A stretch of DNA of 64,000 nt from Heloderma charlesbogerti. Its lineage: Eukaryota; Chordata; Lepidosauria; Squamata; Helodermatidae. Positions 1 through 10,340 of this stretch are shown in pieces (within the stretch, counting starts at the first letter, position 1; each line of letters opens with the position of its first letter). The stretch covers positions 2,170,001-2,234,000 of the forward strand of contig JANEZZ010003061.1 in the NCBI GenBank assembly GCA_026122225.1, read 5' to 3'. The translations under genes and the position numbers were made by a program. Under the pieces are notes generated by a model. The model did not search any database. It worked only from the letters and a program-made list of their open reading frames with translations, and was not told the DNA's origin.

Positions 1-1130
1 GCCGAGGAGTTAGCACCCACCGTTGCTTGCTTACAAAACTAAGGCAAAGCACAGAGGCTGGGGTTAAACAGATATGCAAAGGAGCCATATAGAGTGCATG
101 AGGCAAATAGCTGGGAGGGTGTACTGTTAACAAGACTGTATGTTTGGCCAAGGGGGTCAAATTGGAAAAAGGAGCAAAGTGAATCAAACGACAAGGCCAG
201 AGGGAAGCAGCAGCAGCAGCGTCTGAAATTCAAGCTGGAGGATCAAATTCAAGATGTTGCCAAATGGGGAATGCAGGTTTGCCTGTAAGGAAGAGAGGAC
301 TGTGTCCAAGCACATGAGACCTTGGCCCCTTCTACATGAGCCTTTTACTCCGGGGTGGCTGCGGGTCAAGGTCCCTTGGGACAGACCACATAGTCGCCGC
401 TTCGCAGCCATCTGTGGTTTTCTCCCGGAAAATGCGGATTTCCAAGGAGGCGTTTTGCTGCGATGTTTTTCATTTGCTGCAAGTTTCCCCGCGGTTGCAA
501 GCCATCAGTCCCTTCCCCAAACTGACTTTGCTTTTTGCAGTGGGCATGTTGTGGGCATGCATGGTGCTTGCATCGCTCTGTGACGCCCCTTTACTCCCGC
601 GTCCCTTCACAGCTGCGCAGTTACAGAGGCACAGAGAGGCATGTTCATTTATTTAATCACACTTTCGCACCTTTTTGCAGCTTCATATCTTTGCAATGGT
701 TGTTTTGGACTCAGTGCCCAAGGGCCGGGGGTCTTGGGGGAGGACCAACTTCGCTCTGGCCACCATTTTGGAGTGGTGGGTAGGCACATACCACTCACGC
801 GAACCATCGCGAGAGTCTCAGGCTGGGGAACTGACAAACAGATGTCGTGGAAATGAAGGGACACAGAACACCCTCTTTTTACCTAACAAAGGACGGAAAG
901 ACACAACAGAACCCCTAAAATACAAAACTGCCACTGAAGTGTTGCACCCCCACGCTCACGGGACTGCACAGCTGCACATTAAAGTACAGTGGCAAAAAAA
1001 AAGGCATGGCGGAGTCTGTTAGGGAAGCATGCAAGAAATCGCAGCAGAAGCTAATTCGAAGCTGCAGTGCTGCGTGGTTGCAATGGGGTGGGGGGGTGAA
1101 AGCGGTGCCCTGGTAAGGACTCAAGGCTGG
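1..1130. other. CpG-elevated anonymous segment
   Basis: No gene recognised. About 340-850 is visibly richer in CpG than the following kilobases and has short open frames on both strands, none resembling a protein I know. CpG is usually depleted in old vertebrate repeats, so this is either a young mobile-element fragment or the edge of a CpG island. I found no convincing terminal repeats, target duplication or TATA element. Confidence 0.35.
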
Positions 1131-1160
1131 AGTTAAATTGTTGAGGGACTAAGGGGGGGA

Positions 1161-1330
1161 GGGGCCGTGGCTCAGGGTACTGCACCTGCTTTGCTTGCAG
1201 AAGGTCCCAGGTTCAACCCCCGGCATCTCCAGGTCGGGCTAGAAATCTTGCTGCCAGAAATCCTGGAGAGTCCCTTCCAGTCAGCATTGACAACTCTGGA
1301 CTTGGTATAAGGCAGCTTCCTGCATTCCTA
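1161..1330 (+). mobile_element. tRNA-derived SINE
   Basis: The head resembles a tRNA: an A-box-like GTGGCTCAGGGTA near 1168 and a B-box-like GGTTCAACCC near 1211 form a split pol III promoter. The tail ends in TATAAGGCAGCTTCCTGCAT, a tail that recurs in the window (near 21241, 22437, 27393). Some of the usual tail before TATAAGG seems missing. This SINE type is common in squamates; I do not give a formal family name. Confidence 0.7.
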
Positions 1331-1372
1331 AGGAGGTACTGGTAGGCATAGGTGAGAAACGCAGGCAAGTGG

Positions 1373-1586
1373 CAATGGAGGCTGGTGGCTCTGATTTCAG
1401 TGGGGCTGTGAATCCACTCCGGGCTTCAGTCAGAACCAGCCAGAACTCTAAAAGAGCTATCCAAGGTGCTGAATCCGACCCCCATAATAGGGTTCAATAG
1501 CTCCTTTTTAGAGTTCTGGCTCATTCTGACTGAATCCCAGAGTGGATTCACAGCCCCACTGAAATCAGAACCACTAGCCTCCACTG
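1373..1586. mobile_element. hAT-like fold-back MITE with 8-bp duplication
   Basis: Two arms of about 85-95 bp (about 1373-1470 and 1500-1586) are reverse complements with a short loop. The ends are CAATGGAGGC and, reversed, CAGTGGAGGC. The flanks 1365-1372 and 1587-1594 are identical (GCAAGTGG), the 8-bp duplication expected of hAT transposition. It has no coding capacity, so it is non-autonomous. Confidence 0.8.
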
Positions 1587-1839
1587 GCAAGTGGGCATCT
1601 GAGCCCTGGAAAGGAGACTAACAAAGCTAGAAATGAGGTTCTAGGGAGCACAGAAGGGCGAAGTAGTAACAGCAATAACAGTTGGCAGCTGGGTGGCTTG
1701 GAAATAAAGAGGCTTCTACTCAAGTTCTGGCCCGGCATCAGCACCTGGCATGGTTGGGCAAATGCCAGGGCACAGAGGCCACAGAGGAGGCACTGCAGCT
1801 GATGTCAGTTGTTGGCATCCCCTTTTCTTACATTTTTAG

Positions 1840-2035
1840 GGTGGCGGTGCTCAATCCAGCACTTGAAGAGAAGCACTGGGTGAGGTGGCAGGCACCATCT
1901 TCATTTCCCCAGAATGCCTCTGGGCCCTGCTGCATCAGGACCCAGAAGCATACTGGGGAAATGAAGATGGCAACTGCAACCACTTCACCTGGTGCTTCTC
2001 AGCACCAGCTTGGGTGCCATTGCCGAAGGCTGCCC
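1840..2035. repeat. Long inverted repeat, probably a MITE
   Basis: An arm from about 1848 to 1925 is repeated in reverse complement from about 1930 to 2025; for example CATCTTCATTTCCCCAG occurs on one side and its complement on the other. A 190-codon open frame (1682-2254) runs through both arms, so I treat it as chance and not a gene. I could not define the outer ends or a target duplication. Confidence 0.55.
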
Positions 2036-2269
2036 CCACCTAGAAAGGGAAGGCTCACCAGGGTGGTGTTGGCAGGTCCAAAGGGCACCTTGCCTACAGC
2101 CCCCTCAAACCTGGCAGGGGTAGGAAATGTAGTGCCCATTGGCACCAGTGCAACCCTGGACACTTTTCTTAGCATCCACCGAGGAATCATATCCCTTCCC
2201 TCCCACTTTTTTTTAATCAACACATTTTCTTACCAGCAACTGGGGTCGCTGTGAAATAGGTTTCTGTTC

Positions 2270-2506
2270 ATGCTGAAAACTGTGGGTTCAAAGGGGCATG
2301 TTGGGGCTCAGACCCCAACTCTGCTTGTACTTGGTGTTTAAGTGTGTTGCAGCTCAGACCTGACCTCTGCCTTGTACTCAGCCTTTGGGGCATGTTTTTT
2401 GTCCTTTGCCATGCCTCCCAAAGCATCCATTTTGTGGTGGTGCCCAGGACAGTTTCTCAAATTGCTGAAATGTGTCCACAGCCCCCAAAGGTTGCCTACT
2501 TCTGCT
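2270..2506 (-). mobile_element. hAT-like element, reverse orientation
   Basis: Reading the minus strand from 2506, the end CAGAAGTAGGCAACCTTTGG is followed by sequence matching the element at 40886-41020 (shared TTTGAGAAACTG and ACCACCACAAAATG blocks). CAGnnnTnnncAACC-type ends are typical of Charlie-like hAT elements. The other end could not be placed. Confidence 0.55.
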
Positions 2507-3838
2507 ACAGGGGCAGCCATTCTGTGGACCAGTCTCTGTGGACCACATTTTGGGCCAAGGAAGAGAACCAAGGTAAATGCGTCATACACCACTATTTACT
2601 ACCTAGCAGTCTTCAGGCATGGTCTGCTTTCTGAGCTTTGCATTGTTGCCTATGGTTTCAAGAGGCACTGAGTAGAGGTGGTAGCCAAAGTGTGAGTGCT
2701 TGCTTAGAGGAGGTGGTATTTCTGATGGGTACCTGACTGAAAGCCAGGAGACAGACGTGCCTGACAGGCTGCGAGGAAGCAGATGTCCTGCGTGCGATGG
2801 CAAAATATTGAGATCTTCACCCCATGGGTCACTAGTGCACTCCCTGGCCTGATGGGGTTAACACTTTCTTCTCTCCCTGCCTCTGCAGCATGCCAAGTGC
2901 AGACCAGGGATTGGGGACCGGGGGGATCCAACTGGCTCATGGAATGCATGCATTTGCACAATTTCATTCATATTGTGCATTTGGTGAAGATGAATGGGCA
3001 TTAATTGATTCTAATCACCACACATTTTGTGAAATCTGTGTGCTTTGCATTAAGGTATACATTTTGTAAGGCAGCCCTCCAGATGCAGGGATTCATAGCC
3101 ACGCAGTCATCGTTGTATTAAATATTATCTTCTGGCTGCATACTAATTAGTTTAGCAGGGTCTCTAACACTGGCTTTTCATGTCTCTAACTTCTTATTTT
3201 TCCCTGGCAAAGTGATGACATTTTTGTTGGATCATCTGACATATAGAAGGTTTTGAATTTCTAAGGGTCCTTTCGAGAGCCCTCTTCATGACAGAGTCCT
3301 TTTCAAACCAAAGTTTCATTTCAAGCGCAACAACAGTTTGAGAAAAGTTTGCTTTTCTTTCAAGTTCTGGAGTTTTCTTCACCACTATTACAGTTTGTGG
3401 GCTCACTCCTCCTTATAATAAAATTAAAAGCAAATGCGACTTCGCTTCAAATGGAACAGGGAACCTACCTTTGAAACTGAGATGCAATAATATGCAATTT
3501 TTTTGAGCTTACAGATTTGCTTTTAAGTTTAAAAACAGCAGGACATCATGCTTTCAAGGGTGTTTTTTTAAAAAAAGAAATCAGCAGTGGAACAGTGATA
3601 CATAAGCTATTTCACATATTTAATTTATATTGTTTGTTCATATGCTATGCAAATATTCAAACTAAAAAACAAACAGAATGGATTTAAAATAATTTTCCAG
3701 AAGGGGAAAGACTATGTTTGAACTTCAAACCCTGCATAAGGCCAAGATTGAATATATTAACAACCTAATCCTACATTCTGCTGCGCAACAGAACATAAGA
3801 ATTGGTGCTATGATCCCATCCCAGTGATGACTCAAGAG
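2507..3838. other. No recognised feature
   Basis: A+T-rich sequence. I see no gene, terminal repeat or conserved mobile-element protein. Small open frames lack recognisable domains. Confidence 0.5.
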
Positions 3839-4659
3839 CAGTGGTGTTGAACCTCAGGACTGGAAGTCAAATCCAGTCCCCAAACGGCCAACCCTCTTCC
3901 CCATGTCTCTGCTGGGAATATTGCAACCTTATCTGCAAGTTACTGGAAGGGGGCAGTGTTGCAGTTGGTTAGTTCATGGGAATTTTAACCACAGCTAGCC
4001 TTAGGATCTCTATAGCCTACAGTGTGGTTTCCTGTGTTTTGTTCCTTTTGTTCCTCCCCTTCTGCCCCCCCAACTTCCACCACTGCTGGGGGCACACTTG
4101 TTTTCTCACTCCTGCCTGTGTAACGGAACACAAAGAGGACTGAACAAACTTCTTTTGGAACTCTACGCAGTACATGCATTTTATAGGCAATAATATTTTC
4201 GAGTAAAACTGTTTTCTTCACTGAAGAAGGGTGCGGTTTCCTTGTACGATTCTAAGATAGCCTGTGTGCATGTGGGACTGGTAAAGTTCATTCTGTTTTG
4301 CCTTTTGTTTTTTACTCTGCAAACTGCCTTTCTAACAGGAGGCGTCATTACTAAATCATCCCATCAGTCTCCACGTCATGACATGGTTCCTGCCTTTCCC
4401 CCACCCCCTGGATCATTTGGAGATTTCCCAGCTTTTGTGCAGTTTGTTCCCCATTCCAAAATGTGGAAATGCCTCTCCTAAGGCTTAGTTCCTGGCAGTA
4501 AGAGCTTTAAGCTAAACTGTGCTGGTATTTCTGTATTTTGGCCCCATTCTTTTGCCTTTGGCCCTGCCCACCACTTGAATGCCTCTCCACCCCCCCCCCC
4601 TCGAGAGCGTCTCCTAAATTGAATTTGGCCCTTGGGCTGAAAGAGGTTCCACACCCCTG
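3839..4659. mobile_element. hAT-like element with near-perfect termini
   Basis: The ends CAGTGGTGTTGAACCTC and, reversed, CAGGGGTGTGGAACCTC match at 15 of 17 positions. Flanking octamers are CTCAAGAG (3831-3838) and CTCAAGGG (4660-4667), a 7/8 duplication. At 821 bp it has no intact transposase. The interior carries a segment shared with the CR1 locus near 27.2 kb, suggesting an insertion or captured sequence. A truncated relative ends at 7368. Confidence 0.75.
4255..4365 (-). repeat. Segment shared with the 5' side of the CR1 copy at 27.2 kb
   Basis: About 105 bp matches about 27190-27300 closely, including TTTTGCCTTTTGTTTTTTAC and CTGCCTTTCTAACAGGAGG. At 27.2 kb it lies upstream of the endonuclease of a reverse-oriented CR1 LINE, so this is probably a CR1 leader fragment lying within the hAT-like element 3839-4659. 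Confidence 0.5.
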
Positions 4660-5520
4660 CTCAAGGGGATAGCTGGTTCTCTTGCTCTGGCATTAGCACA
4701 CCTGGTCCCACCCACTGCACTGGCGGAGTAGTTGCCAACTTCAAGGTGATGTTGAATGGCTTCCCTTTATTTCCAATGTTCAGGTTATGTAGGCAAAATG
4801 GCACCATGTGCACACAAGATGGAGGTATCAGCAAGCTTCAGGGGAACTCTGAGGTTTCCAGAAGTACAGAAAGATATTTAGAAAAGGCAGGTTCCAAAAC
4901 AGCCCCATGATGGCTGAGCAGGAATGCTGACTGACTGCTGGGGTCAGGGAGAGAATGAAAAATCGGGTGGGAGAGGGAATGGAATGGAGTTTCCTGAAAG
5001 AAGACATCACTGACCGTAACACTGAACAGGAGTACTCCACACTCCAGGATTTTATTGCAGATCCCACTAGTGACCTCCGAACCGAGTGACTCTACCTTTC
5101 AGCGCTGATGCAACATTGCACAGGGAGAACACAGTAGCAATGGGAGGTTAGGGCAGGCGAGAGCAACTTGGCGTTGGCCCTCTTACCTCGCATAGGATAC
5201 CTTAAACATCATCAGTTAAAGTGGCAGCATAAGATTGGACTGACTGTAAGGGCCAGACTGTGCATTATGGTTGTGTTCTGTGGTAGGAATGTCCCATGTA
5301 ATTTTCTTCTTCAGAGAGCAACTATGGGGGGAAGGCCAGTTTGCATCAAGGCCATAATGTGTTTGTGGGGGGGAGGGCGGGGATTAATCTTTTGCTCCCT
5401 TATCAATTCCTCAACTTAACACACACACGCACACCTGCTATTTGTCATGGAGGGGAAAACATACGGGCACAGTTGCCCATACATTTTCACCTCTGCAACT
5501 AATCGCAGCTTTGAGAATGA
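4660..5520. other. No recognised feature
   Basis: No gene or bounded repeat recognised. A short CA-rich run lies near 5420-5435. Confidence 0.45.
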
Positions 5521-6560
5521 TTTGGATTGGGGCTGTAGCTAGGGTGATGCAGAAGAAGAAGAGGAAGAGGAAGAGAAGGACAGGGCTCCTGCATCTTTAG
5601 CAGAGCTAGCCCAAGGCATTTTGCTGCCTGAGGCAAAAACAAGATGGCACACCTACTTTGCCAATTGTTTTGTCGATAGGCAATGGTTCTTTTTCGATAT
5701 TCAGAGGCAATGAACACACCAATGGGTGAGGGAAAGAAGTTTATTTAGCTAAAATAGGCTAATGAAGCAAGAAAAAGCTGGACAATATATTCAGAGCATA
5801 AAACATACATTCCTTCAGCTATTGGGAACCCCAATATCTTATCAAGATAAGATCAATAGCAAACGTAACCCCATAACAGCCTGGCCCACAGCACCGGTTC
5901 AGAATCAGCCTGTGAAGAAGTTCTGCCTTGGGAGGGTACTAGGGAATCATATATTATCCCCTTGATCCCTCCCATTCTGGACATGGTCCCCTTACTTCAT
6001 ATATTCTACATTCTTGTAGACCAGAAAATAACCAGCCTCAGCAGGCAGGCAGCCAACACAGATAACTCCCACCTCTACTTTCACCTGGCCTTGATATTCT
6101 GCCAAAATCTTTAGCTACAAAATCTTTATCTCCCTGTCCTCTTTTACATCTGTCCACCGTAGCTGTGGCATACAGCAGCAACAAGTGATTCTCTGGGAAA
6201 TAGCATAGCTACCCACCCCACATCAGCTCAACGAACAGGCACAATGGCACTCTAGACATGGGCAGGATAACCATTGCACCACTGACTTCTCGATATACAG
6301 TGGTCTTCTACATCTCCACTACAGCTTCCTCCCATTCCATGTACAAAAGCCAACTGGACTAAGAGTTGATGTTTGTTCAACATTGTTTCTTCAACATTAA
6401 CAATGGGACAGCATCCTCCACTGCACCTGAAAGCACTTGGCTAGCTTAGGGGGCACAGGAGAGACCACATAGTGCACAGCTCTCTCTTCCAGCACTTTGC
6501 TGCCGCCTCCTGAGGCAACTGCCTTGCTTTGCCTAATACAGGGTCAGTCCTGACCTTTAG
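5520..6560. other. Probable degraded DNA-element fragments
   Basis: Segments near 5545-5600 (a GAAGAAGAGGAAGAGGAAGA run, then GACAGGGCTCCTGCATC) and 5617-5640 (TTTGCTGCCTGAGGCAAAA) resemble pieces that recur in the window, the second again near 6495. I could not define an element with paired ends. No gene recognised. Confidence 0.3.
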
Positions 6561-6586
6561 TAGTAGTGTAGAAGACAGATTTTCAG

Positions 6587-6690
6587 CAGGAGTAGCTTGT
6601 TATGAAAGCTACCCCTGCTAAAATCCCCTCTTCTAGAGAACAATTAAAGGTGCAGAAGCCCTGTCCTCTTTTGCATCGCCCACCATACCT
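6587..6690 (-). repeat. Interspersed repeat shared with 28.73 kb
   Basis: Read on the minus strand it matches about 28725-28800: GATGCAAAAGAGGACAGGG, CTGCACCTTT and AGAAG..GGATTT..CAGG occur in the same order. A small hairpin (CAGGAGTAGCTT / AAGCTACCCCTG) lies at 6588-6620. Confidence 0.5.
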
Positions 6691-7309
6691 GTGGCATAGC
6701 AGGGAAAGTTTGGACATGCACACATCCTGTACCGCAGGCCTGGTCCAAGTTGTCAGCAGCTTTTTGAAGAAAATTAGGTTAGAATAATATAAGCATAAAA
6801 TTCTCAACTATTAAAGATGCATGTCTGTATGGTTTTGATGTGTTGAAGTTCAGTGAACCAGTCCCAGGGGTTCTCATACAAAGATAGTTTACAAGCTGAA
6901 CTAAGGAGGGTCAATGATGAAATGATTTTTCCTCCGTTACTAATCTATTGGAAGACGTCTTTATTTCTATGAACTTGTATTCCTACTCTTAGAAGAAAAG
7001 ATCTTGGACCAGAAGTTCACTAAAAGCAATACCATGCTCAAGAAAGAAGTAGCATTGCTAAGAAGACTGTGGAGATTTTAGCTGGACATTTAATACCTTT
7101 TGAAAGGGCACGAGCAGATGTTTTTGATCAAAGACACAATACTAACACTCCGCTGGGTATTAATGGAGCCTCTTTTTAATAGTTTTTTTCCCCGCTGGTT
7201 TGGGGTACCAAATATAAAGAAGGTTGGAATACACGAAAGACAGGAAACCACCAAACAATTAGTGGTCGGGGGGGGGAAGGGCATGTCCATATGGAGAACC
7301 CTGGAAGGC
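6691..7309. other. No recognised feature
   Basis: No gene or repeat recognised. Confidence 0.4.
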
Positions 7310-7368
7310 TGAATTGGGACTCCAGGTAGGCTGGATTTGGCCCCCCGGTTTGAAGTTCCACACCCCTG
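7310..7368 (-). mobile_element. Terminal fragment of hAT-like element
   Basis: Reversed, it begins CAGGGGTGTGGAACTTCAAA and continues GGCCAAATCCAGCC, the same terminus as the element ending at 4659. The opposite end is missing. Confidence 0.55.
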
Positions 7369-7485
7369 TTCTACATTGTGTGGACTGACTGAAACCAGCA
7401 ATGCTTTTTCCATAGTACAGCCATTTTAACCGTCTCTCGGGAAAAGAATGGATACTTAAGGAAAGTGTGCTTGCAAGCCATATGG

Positions 7486-7623
7486 CAAGGATGAGGAACG
7501 TGTGGTCCTCCAGATGTTGTCGGACTGCATCTCCCACCATCCTTCACCATTGGCTATGCTGACTAGGGTGATGGGACTTGCAGTCCAACAATCTCTGGAG
7601 GGACCACAAGTTCCCCATCCCTG
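7486..7623. mobile_element. hAT-like fold-back MITE
   Basis: Nearly complete inverted repeat with ends CAAGGATGAGGAAC and, reversed, CAGGGATGGGGAAC. Flanks CCATATGG (7478-7485) and CCACGTGG (7624-7631) match at 6 of 8 positions, the differences being transitions. Same fold-back style (DNA palindromic around a TCCAGATGTTGT.GGACT core) as 44668, 52921 and 63392. Confidence 0.7.
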
Positions 7624-7943
7624 CCACGTGGGCTTGTGCTGCTGAAGAGTGGTTGTGGTAAAACACACATTTTTTTTTTAAAGGGATAAATAAATGTTGT
7701 GAATCTCAAACAAACTGGTATGGCACTCTGTTATGAATCTATGTCTTTGCATTGCCCTCCTCCAATATATTTTAAAATGTACTATTAAAATACTGAAATT
7801 GGTTACAATAGCAATATTTTATCAGTACCTAATTACTACCTCACACCCGATTACTGAAGCATAGCACCTCATTTTATTGTATGAAAATGTCCACCGAATC
7901 ATCGGATTGTTTAGAGGGAGGAATGCACAGCCTCCCTTTTAAA
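7624..7943. other. No recognised feature
   Basis: A+T-rich sequence with an A/T run near 7669-7680; no gene or repeat termini recognised. Confidence 0.4.
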
Positions 7944-8727
7944 TAGGGATGTCAGAGAATTCCGCCACGGATCTCGGTGAGGCCGAATGCCAGTGCATTC
8001 GGCCCCCCGAAATCCATGGCAGAACGAAGCCCCCCCACCCCCCTGTCCCACGAAAGGTGCGTGAAACGGGACACCTACCTGCTGCCGTTCACGCTGACTT
8101 GCGAATGGTGGCCGCGGCCGTGGCCACCATTCGCTTCATCACTATAAGCCGTGATAGGCTACTTAAGTATTTACATAGCCTATCACGGCCAAAAAAAAAG
8201 GGAACGCAAATGGCAGTGGCTACAGCGGCCGCCATTTGCATTCCCTTTTTTTGGCCGTGATAGCCTACATAAATATTTACATAGGCTATCACGGCAAAAG
8301 AGAGGGGCGCAAATGGCGTAGTGGCTGCCATTTGCACCCATCTCTTTTGCCGTAATAGGCTACGTAAATATTTACGTAGCCTAACACAGCCAAAAAAAAA
8401 AGGGAACGCAAATGGCAGCCGCTGTAGCTGCTGCCATTTGCGTTCGCTGTTTTTTTTTTTTGCCATGATAGGCTACATAAATATTTACGTAGCCCATCAC
8501 GGCAAAATACAGGGACGCAAATGGCGGTGGCTACGGCAGCCGCCATTTGCGTCCCTGCAGGCTGCCCAGCAGCCGGATGTCCAGCTGCGGGCGGCCCCAG
8601 CCAGCGGCTCCGCAGAATCGCTGTGGAGCAGAGCTGGCCGGAGAGAATTTTGGGGGGAGGGATGGAGCGCCTCCCCTCACCGCGAATGTCACCCTTCGAA
8701 AAGGTAAGTGACTTTCGTACATCCCTA
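7944..8727 (+). mobile_element. Palindrome-chain hAT-like element, copy 1
   Basis: The 784-bp element has ends TAGGGATGT...ACATCCCTA and identical 8-bp flanks CTTTTAAA (7936-7943 and 8728-8735), as expected of hAT transposition. Inside are a perfect 10-bp-stem hairpin at 7981-8004, a 34-bp palindrome at 8101-8134, and then alternating palindromes of two kinds. Type 1, about 42 bp, is built on GTGATAGGCTAC and its complement (first at 8148-8189, then near 8260, 8350 and 8461). Type 2, about 45 bp, is built on CGCAAATGGC and its complement (near 8201, 8303, 8400 and 8511). A or T runs link them. There is no plausible protein; open frames across it arise from the symmetry. Confidence 0.85.
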
Positions 8728-8735
8728 CTTTTAAA

Positions 8736-9006
8736 GCAAATTAAACACAGGTGACCTGAGAACAAAGGCAACAGGAAAGTAGCTGATGTTAGTGATGAAG
8801 AGGCAACTGTGAGAATACATTAAAAAAGTGATGAGGCAAAACATTTAAGACTGCCAGTGGCTTCCCCTCATTCTGTTTCCTTCTATATAGAACTACTTAT
8901 TCTTCCATTATGAGTGTTACTTTGTTTCCCGATTAACAACAGTATTGGCTACTAAAAGCAAGGGCAGCTAGAGCCGCTTGGGGCGAGCCCACTGCCTTCT
9001 AACTCC
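8736..9006. other. No recognised feature
   Basis: Short spacer between two mobile-element blocks; nothing recognised. Confidence 0.4.
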
Positions 9007-9208
9007 CTTAGGGTCAAACTACACATTACGTAGTTAATTAACTACACGTTAATTGCGTAGAATATCGCTTAGGATTATTTATTGGTTGCATTTATATCCA
9101 CCATTTTTTTCTCCCGCAAGGAACCCAAGGTAGCTTACATGATCCTCCCCCTCCTCTCCATTTTATCCTCATAACAACCCTGTAGGGTAGGGAGGCTGAG
9201 AGTCAGTG

Positions 9209-9786
9209 TGTGAAGGTTTGATGCTGACAGAGGCAAAAGGAAAAAAAGGTCAGGCTTAGAGGCCTGGAGTTTTCTGTTGGGAGGGGGTAACCCTGAGAAA
9301 ACTAGTTTCATTTCTCCGGTGAGGTATCTCTTTCGATTCTCCGGTTAAGTTTAATTTCTTCAGGGTTGAAACAGTCCTTTTGGTTTTGAGGGAGGAGGAT
9401 ATATATATAAAGAGGGTATATATAAAGAGAGCGACAGAGCCAATAAAAGCAAAGAGTCAGCCAGAGCCTGAAGTGAGAGCAGAGTCTGAAGAGTGAGCAG
9501 GAAGAAGCAACCTAGAAAAGTCTAAGGTAAAGGAACTTCCATTTTACAAATTTTATTTTCTTTTAGTGCATTTTGTATCACTCAGCTCTATTGGGTAAAT
9601 ACCTTTGGTTGTGATTTGCTTGTTTCAATTTACTAGCAAACTGTTGTGGTTAACTTCATGTCTACAGGCTACACCCCATGTTACTGGGACGGGCAACTTT
9701 AAAAGAAGGAAGGTGGGACTCTTAAAGAGGAAAGAGATCGTTAAGGAGTTGCTCAGGGGGTCCAGGTTGTAAGTGGAACCTTGACA
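9209..9786 (+). mobile_element. Solo LTR of a retroelement
   Basis: The 578-bp insert begins TGTGAAGG and ends CCTTGACA (short imperfect inverted ends, TG...CA). It is flanked by perfect 5-bp repeats CAGTG (9204-9208 and 9787-9791). TATA-like boxes and a polyadenylation signal lie mid-element, as in an LTR. No gag, pol or env sequence is nearby, so the internal region was probably lost by recombination between LTRs. A 5-bp duplication suits both endogenous retroviruses and Gypsy-type elements; I cannot choose. Confidence 0.8.
9401..9447 (+). promoter_or_regulatory. LTR TATA boxes and polyadenylation signal
   Basis: TATATATAAAG at about 9402-9412 and TATATATAAAG at about 9417-9427 are followed by AATAAA at 9442-9447. 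TATA followed closely by AATAAA suggests a short R region. Inferred from sequence only. Confidence 0.5.
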
Positions 9787-10205
9787 CAGTGACTTGCCGA
9801 AAGTCACCCAGTGAGCTTCATGGCTGAGTAGGGACTTGTATCTGGGTCTCCCCAGTTCAACACTCCAACCACTACACCTCTCTCTCTGTCCTAGAGAAAG
9901 TGTGTGCAGCCCCAATTTGAATTGAGACCACCATACACTAGTAGGGGACAATTAAACATTCCCCTCTACCATTTCCCCCCAATCCCTTCCCCCATGGCAG
10001 GGTTTAAAAAAAGAGGACAGCCTCCATTGATGCCAATTGGGACCTTTTTTAACACACACACACACACGGGCAGGGGGGAATTTGGGGGGGGGGAATGGAG
10101 GGGGGGGAGATTTTCCACAGTGCATGGTGGCCCAATCTGAATCAAAACCATATGGACTTTTTCTAGAGTGAAAAAAGGATTATCCTTGGCTACGTGCTAT
10201 GCAAT

Positions 10206-10340
10206 TAACATAATGGTTTTAATGTTCTATATATTTTAAATTGTTTTATTGTGTGTTGTTTGGTTTTAGTTTTTGTGAACCGCCCAGAGAGCTTCGGCTA
10301 TTGGGCGGTATAGAAATGAAATAAATAAATAAATAAAATA
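10206..10340 (+). mobile_element. L2-type LINE 3' end
   Basis: Contains GAACCGCCCAGAGAGCTTCGG, TATTGGGCGGTATAGAAATG and an (AAAT)n tail ending at 10340. The reverse-oriented LINE at 15960-16385 has the same 3' UTR. It interrupts the fold-back element 9010-10355 just before its end. Confidence 0.7.

Larger units (their letters stand above)
9066..9893 (-). mobile_element. L2-type LINE 3' UTR, split by an LTR
   Basis: Matches the copy at 41318-41585: TTTATATCC, GGAACCCAAGGT, CTCCATTTTATCCTCA, then CACCCAGTGAGCTTCATGGC and CCAACCACTACACC in the same order. It is interrupted at 9208/9787 by the solo LTR; removing that joins the two halves cleanly with one CAGTG. Confidence 0.65.

Noticed and set aside
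1161..1235. Functional tRNA gene
   Set aside because: The box-like motifs are the head of a SINE; no clover-leaf with acceptor stem is apparent.
1682..2254. 190-codon open frame as a gene
   Set aside because: It runs through both arms of an inverted repeat (about 1848-2025) and has no recognisable domain.
8148..8557. Regularly spaced repeats as a CRISPR array
   Set aside because: Units are palindromic, there are no unique spacers or cas genes, and the sequence is vertebrate.
8321..8771. 128- and 160-codon frames as small proteins
   Set aside because: They are readings of the palindrome array; both strands are open because of the symmetry.
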